Assembly (NCBI GenBank): GCA_049514335.1
Contig: JBEKVE010000120.1
Coordinates: 1-9,205 of the forward strand
Direction of reading: 5' to 3'
DNA: 9,205 bases
From: JBEKVE01 sp049514335
Lineage (GTDB): Bacteria > Actinomycetota > Acidimicrobiia > Acidimicrobiales > UBA8190
In this document: in pieces, positions 6,684 to 9,205 of the stretch
Layout of the letters: every line of letters begins with the position of its first letter
Numbering within the stretch: position 1 is the first letter of the stretch
Program-made: the position numbers and the translations under genes
Notes under the pieces: generated by a model
The model's database searches: none
Told to the model about the DNA's origin: nothing
The model's input: the letters and a program-made list of their open reading frames with translations, nothing else

Positions 6684-7211
6684 TTGCCCGCCGTCGCCTT
6701 CGCCCCGGCGATCCCCCTGCTGCTCTGGGTCGTGCCGTGCACCGCCCTGTGCTGGTGGCGCGCCCGGACCTTCGAGGCCGAGGCGGGGTACGCGGCCTGG
6801 GGTGCGCCGGTGTGGCTGTGGGCGGTGACCGGCCTCCTGCTCGGACCGTTCGCCCTGCTCGCCATGTACCTGGCCACCACACCCACCAAGGCCCGGCACA
6901 GCACCGCGGGCCAACGCGCCGAGGGAGCACGGCTCCGTCACGTCTCCGCCGACGGGTCCGACGACCGCTTCACGCCCGGGGACGCCGATGCGTGGCTGTC
7001 GCGACTCGGGACCGTCGCCTTCGGCCCGGCATCGCCGCCCGAGATGCCGGCCTCTGCCACCCCCCTCGCCACCCTCGATGTTCCCGGCGAGGCCGGCTGG
7101 TACCCGGTGTCCGACGACGGTGCCGACCAGGCGTACTGGGACGGCTCCACCTGGAGATCGCGGGTGCGGTGGAACGGCTACACCTGGCTCGACGCCTCTC
7201 ACCTGGAGTGA
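6684..7211 (+). CDS. Small membrane protein with C-terminal DUF2510 motif
   Basis: A protein of 175 residues if read from the TTG at 6684, which has GAGG 6 nt before it and no in-frame ATG or GTG between it and the tRNA gene. Residues about 4-25 and 38-64 are hydrophobic and predicted to cross the membrane, separated by a short loop beginning WWRART. A polar linker of about 70 residues follows. The last 38 residues carry the actinobacterial DUF2510 pattern: GWYPVSDDG (138-146), YWDGSTW (151-157) and a further NGYTWLD. DUF2510 is a short Trp-rich motif of unknown function, usually attached to membrane segments in Actinomycetota. The first helix could also be read as a signal anchor. The gene stands alone between tRNA-Arg and a convergent methyltransferase, so context gives no role. 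Function unknown. Confidence 0.78.
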   Translation: MPAVAFAPAIPLLLWVVPCTALCWWRARTFEAEAGYAAWGAPVWLWAVTGLLLGPFALLAMYLATTPTKARHSTAGQRAEGARLRHVSADGSDDRFTPGDADAWLSRLGTVAFGPASPPEMPASATPLATLDVPGEAGWYPVSDDGADQAYWDGSTWRSRVRWNGYTWLDASHLE

Positions 7212-7249
7212 GCCCGGGCGCTGCCGGCGCTCTCAGCGGCGAACGCCGC
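7210..7249. terminator. Candidate bidirectional terminator between convergent genes
   Basis: Two hairpins lie between the convergent stop codons at 7211 and 7278. GAGC-CCGG (7210-7217) can pair with CCGG-C-GCTC (7224-7232, one bulged C). GCGGC-GAAC-GCCGC (7236-7249) is a perfect 5-bp stem with a 4-nt loop. Neither has a strong U-tract, common in very GC-rich actinobacteria, so assignment as a terminator rests mainly on position. Confidence 0.35.
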
Positions 7250-7277
7250 CCTCCCCCGTCCGATGGTCCTGGCTCGC

Positions 7278-8138
7278 TCAGGTCTGGCGGTGGGTCCGCC
7301 AGGCGACGCAGCGGAAGGTGACGTCCACGGTGACGTCCCCCTCGACCCCGAGGTGTTGGCGCAGAAGCCGCCTCGTGTCGGCGAAGAGGCGCTGGCGCTC
7401 GTCCTCGGACATGGTGATGACCCAACTGAACGTACCCAGGAGCCCGACCAGATCATCGGCGTTCAGCGCCACGTCCCAGCGGAACGACTCCTCCTCCGGT
7501 TGGTGGAACGGCACCCCGGCGGGGATCTCGAGCGTCGAGTCGGGGCGGCGGGCGGCGCTCAGGACGGTGGCGAGGGGACCGTCCTGCTCCAGCGTCGATC
7601 CGGCCGCCGCCGGCGTCTGCTCCGAGGTGGGGGCCAGGATGGCCCGGGCCTGCGCCAGGAACGGGCCCTCGGGATCTGGCCCCGACCACAGCACCCCGAG
7701 CACTCCTCCGGGGACGAGGACGCGACCCACCTCGGTGAGGGCGGGAACCGGGTCCATCCAGTGCCACGAAGACGAGGCAACCACGGCATCGGCGCTCGCG
7801 TCGGGCAGGGGGATCGACTCGCCTCGGCCCGCCATCGTCCGAACCCCGGGAACCTCGGCGACGAGGACCGAGCGCATGCGGTCGTCGGGCTCGACCGCCA
7901 CCACCTCATCGGCCCGTTCCACGAGCAGCCGCGTCAGGGCACCGGTGCCTGCACCGAGGTCGACCGCCCTGTCCACACGGCCCGGCAGGAGCCAGTCGAC
8001 CGCAGCGGCAGGGGGTCCGGGCCGGTACCGCTCATAGTGCGGGGCGACCTCGCCGAAGCTCTGCGCCCACTGGGCCTTCGCCTCGGGCGCCAACTGCGAG
8101 AGCGCCACGTCGGGGTCGGTGGCGTCGGGCCCAGGCAC
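7278..8138 (-). CDS. Class I SAM-dependent methyltransferase (Methyltransf_11 type)
   Basis: A protein of about 286 residues from the GTG at 8138-8136. After a family-typical lead-in, FGEVAPHYERYRPGPP (28-43), comes motif I, VDLGAGTG (59-66), which binds S-adenosylmethionine. AVEPD follows, with acidic residue E83 for the ribose, then GESIPLPDASADAVV, SSSWHWMDP and the motif-III-like RVLVPGGVLGVLW. The order matches the small-molecule methyltransferase family with Methyltransf_11 domains. The substrate cannot be told. The frame stays open to 8339, with ATGs at 8213, 8204 and 8192. The codons between 8192 and 8138 have T in about half of their third positions, unlike the nearly all G/C third positions that begin after 8138. 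I therefore take the GTG as the start. It has no clear Shine-Dalgarno, so the transcript may be leaderless or the start may differ. It converges with the DUF2510 gene. Confidence 0.85.
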   Translation of the reverse strand: MPGPDATDPDVALSQLAPEAKAQWAQSFGEVAPHYERYRPGPPAAAVDWLLPGRVDRAVDLGAGTGALTRLLVERADEVVAVEPDDRMRSVLVAEVPGVRTMAGRGESIPLPDASADAVVASSSWHWMDPVPALTEVGRVLVPGGVLGVLWSGPDPEGPFLAQARAILAPTSEQTPAAAGSTLEQDGPLATVLSAARRPDSTLEIPAGVPFHQPEEESFRWDVALNADDLVGLLGTFSWVITMSEDERQRLFADTRRLLRQHLGVEGDVTVDVTFRCVAWRTHRQT

Positions 8139-8325
8139 GACACCGACGCTAGCCCCGCACCCAGCGTAGGGACCACGGTCACAATCAGCCATCGCCGCCC
8201 ACATGATCGTCATGGGCGACGAGCGCGGTGACGATGACCAGACATCCCTCGACGCGCCTACTCGACCTATCTCAGTGCGGTCGGCGTGGGCATTCCCGTG
8301 TGCGCCCTGACCGGCGGCCTCTCCC
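8139..8325. other. Non-coding stretch upstream of the methyltransferase
   Basis: No convincing gene is seen on either strand. It should contain the methyltransferase promoter. A weak TACGCT (minus strand, inside 8139-8192) fits TANNNT, but there is no good partner hexamer. In-frame stop TGA at 8308-8310 closes the reading frame of the EAL remnant that follows. Confidence 0.4.
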
Positions 8326-8441
8326 GAGAGCGCCCTCATGGAGGACCTCGAGACGGCGCTCGCCCGACTCGAGGCTCTGAAGGCCCTCGGCCTGCGCCTC
8401 GCCGTCGACGACTACTGCACGGAGTACTCCTCTCCGATCTG
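8326..8441 (+). pseudogene. Remnant of an EAL-domain (cyclic-di-GMP phosphodiesterase) gene
   Basis: The frame beginning at 8326 reads ESALMEDLETALARLEAL and then KALGLRLAVDDYCTEYSS. This matches the middle of an EAL domain, where the family reads roughly TES-ALM-D, then LGVRLALDDFGTGYSS and LSYLRRLP. The two catalytic-loop aspartates (DD) remain, but the two glycines of DDFGTGYSS have become Cys and Glu. Upstream there is an in-frame stop at 8308. Downstream the frame fails after YSS, while the frame starting at 8430 continues as LSDLASLSS, the position of LSYLRRLP, suggesting a small deletion near 8430. Both ends of the domain are missing and no start signal is seen. It overlaps nothing else. 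I take it as a decayed fragment, not a working gene. A short expressed peptide cannot be ruled out. Confidence 0.7.
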
Positions 8442-8494
8442 GCGTCGCTGTCGTCCCGGAACCCCACCGCCGTGGCTCACGGCAGTTGAGTGGA

Positions 8495-8522
8495 TTGACT
8501 CTAATAAACGACTCCCTCTAAG
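8495..8522 (+). promoter_or_regulatory. furA promoter with candidate Fur operator
   Basis: TTGACT (8495-8500) is a good -35, with TCTAAG (8517-8522) as -10 at 16-nt spacing. This predicts a transcript start about 2 nt before the furA ATG at 8531, so the mRNA would be nearly leaderless. The spacer holds CTAATAAA, the most AT-rich patch nearby. GAGT (8488-8491) and ACTC (8498-8501) form an inverted repeat over the -35, and GACTC repeats at 8497 and 8510. A Fur-type repressor bound here would block polymerase, consistent with autoregulation. Confidence 0.55.
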
Positions 8523-8530
8523 CTGCTGCC

Positions 8531-9010
8531 ATGGTGACGGAGGGGGCAACGGCGGCACGGCAAGAGGTCGTCGACGCCCTGCGCGCCCGGGGCCTGCGGG
8601 TCACCGCCGTGCGCCTTGGGGTGATGACGGCGCTCGAACGGCACCCCCACGCCGACGCCGAGACCCTCATCCGGGCGGTCCGCGACGATCTGGGAACCGT
8701 CTCCCCCCAGTCCGTCTACAACGTCCTCGCCATGCTGGTCTCGGTGGGCCTGGCGCGGCGCACCGAGCCGGCGGGGAGCCCGGCGCGTTACGAGCGGCGC
8801 GTCGGTGACAACCACCACCACATCGTGTGCCGCCAGTGCGGTGCAACCACCGACGTCGACTGCACCGTGGGCCGGCGACCTTGTCTCACGCCATCGGAGA
8901 CCCACGGATTCCTCCTCGACGAAGCGGAGGTCACATTCTGGGGACTGTGCCCCGCGTGCCGCCCCCGCATCGTCGCCGGGAGTCCGAGAAAGGAAAGGAG
9001 CGCTCCATGA
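8531..9010 (+). CDS. furA: FurA-type Fur family regulator
   Basis: A metal-dependent repressor of 159 residues. Residues about 8-85 form the winged-helix DNA-binding domain (RGLRVTAVRLGVMTAL at 20-35; SPQSVYNVLAML at 58-69, the recognition helix). GDNHHHIVCRQCG (92-104) holds the metal-binding histidines and the first Cys pair, C100/C103. GLCPACR (138-144) gives the second pair, C140/C143, together expected to bind structural zinc. The stretch from PAGSPARYERRVGDNHHH to HGFLLDEAEV closely resembles mycobacterial FurA and Streptomyces CatR, which repress a linked catalase or catalase-peroxidase gene and respond to peroxide. No Shine-Dalgarno precedes the ATG, consistent with a nearly leaderless transcript. 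The stop codon overlaps the start of the catalase gene (ATGA). The regulatory role is inferred from family and context. Confidence 0.93.
   Translation: MVTEGATAARQEVVDALRARGLRVTAVRLGVMTALERHPHADAETLIRAVRDDLGTVSPQSVYNVLAMLVSVGLARRTEPAGSPARYERRVGDNHHHIVCRQCGATTDVDCTVGRRPCLTPSETHGFLLDEAEVTFWGLCPACRPRIVAGSPRKERSAP
8986..9000 (+). promoter_or_regulatory. Polypurine ribosome binding site of the catalase gene
   Basis: An unbroken 15-nt purine run ending GGAAAGGAG lies 6 nt before the catalase ATG, inside the end of furA. It is by far the strongest Shine-Dalgarno in the window, in contrast to furA, which has none. In mycobacterial furA-katG a polypurine tract at the same place has been linked to stability of a processed mRNA, and the resemblance suggests a similar role here. 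Confidence 0.75.
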
Positions 9011-9205
9011 GCGACGAACACCGGTACACGACCAACGACGCCGGCATACCGGCCACGAGCGACGAGCACTCGCTCACGGTGGGTCGGGACGGGCCCATCC
9101 TCCTCCAGGACACGTATCTCGTGCAGAAGATGCAGCACTTCAACCGCGAGCGCGTGCCCGAGCGCGTCGTCCACGCCAAGGGGGGCGGGGCCCACGGGTT
9201 CTTCG
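9007..9205 (+). CDS. katA: Monofunctional heme catalase, N-terminal part (cut by window edge)
   Basis: The first 66 codons of a catalase that breaks down hydrogen peroxide. Residues 22-33 (SLTVGRDGPILL) and QDTYLVQKMQHFNRERVPER are the N-terminal signature of small-subunit heme catalases. VVHAKGGGAHGFF (54-66) contains the distal heme histidine, H56. This is the monofunctional catalase family, not the bifunctional KatG that usually follows furA in mycobacteria, so the arrangement is closer to catR-cat of Streptomyces. The ATG overlaps the furA stop by 4 nt and has a strong ribosome binding site, so the two genes are co-transcribed and probably translationally coupled. The heme-ligand tyrosine and C-terminus lie beyond the right edge. 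Confidence 0.93.
   Translation, partial: MSDEHRYTTNDAGIPATSDEHSLTVGRDGPILLQDTYLVQKMQHFNRERVPERVVHAKGGGAHGFF

Noticed and set aside
8139..8339. Longer N-terminus for the methyltransferase, including ATGs at 8192, 8204 and 8213
   Set aside because: Third-position GC drops sharply in this part, no ribosome binding site is seen, and family similarity begins after the GTG at 8138. The case is not closed.
8442..8808. Continuation of the frame that starts at 8338, running into furA
   Set aside because: After the EAL-like part the frame has no family similarity and then lies in a shadow frame of furA.
1..9205. Novel defence system, CRISPR array, phage or insertion sequence
   Set aside because: No regular direct repeats, transposase, recombinase, nuclease or toxin-antitoxin pair was recognised anywhere in the window.

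Overview
The window is GC-rich throughout, and its genes use mostly G or C at third codon positions. The minus-strand order argS - lysA - hom - thrC - rho is the amino-acid/housekeeping cluster known from Actinomycetota such as mycobacteria and corynebacteria. A FurA-type regulator translationally coupled to a catalase gene and a DUF2510 membrane protein point the same way. I infer a high-GC actinobacterium. The class (for example Acidimicrobiia) cannot be fixed from this window without a phylogeny.

Layout: positions 1-6223 are a minus-strand block. Reading in the direction of transcription, it runs argS (arginyl-tRNA synthetase), lysA (diaminopimelate decarboxylase, last step of lysine synthesis), hom (homoserine dehydrogenase with ACT domain), thrC (threonine synthase, overlapping hom by 4 bp), a gap of about 340 bp, and the N-terminal part of rho, which runs off the left edge. 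thrB (homoserine kinase), which I expect between thrC and rho in this cluster, is not there. Diverging from argS at 6436-6507 is a complete tRNA-Arg(CCG) gene on the plus strand, followed by a small two-helix membrane protein with a C-terminal DUF2510 motif. That gene converges on a minus-strand class I SAM-dependent methyltransferase. The following non-coding stretch of about 390 bp holds a decayed fragment of an EAL (cyclic-di-GMP phosphodiesterase) domain gene. The right end carries a plus-strand furA-kat operon whose catalase gene is cut by the window edge.

How they work together: hom and thrC act before and after the missing homoserine kinase step on the way to threonine, and lysA finishes the lysine branch of the same aspartate family. 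argS and the neighbouring tRNA-Arg serve arginine decoding and may share a divergent promoter region. The FurA-like protein is probably the peroxide- or metal-responsive repressor of its own operon with the catalase.

Most of the window is ordinary housekeeping sequence. I see no phage, insertion sequence, CRISPR array or obvious new defence system. The points worth a second look are the missing thrB, the EAL relic, the argS/tRNA-Arg divergent region with a perfect 17-bp palindrome, the HVGN variant of the ArgRS signature, and the nearly leaderless furA promoter.
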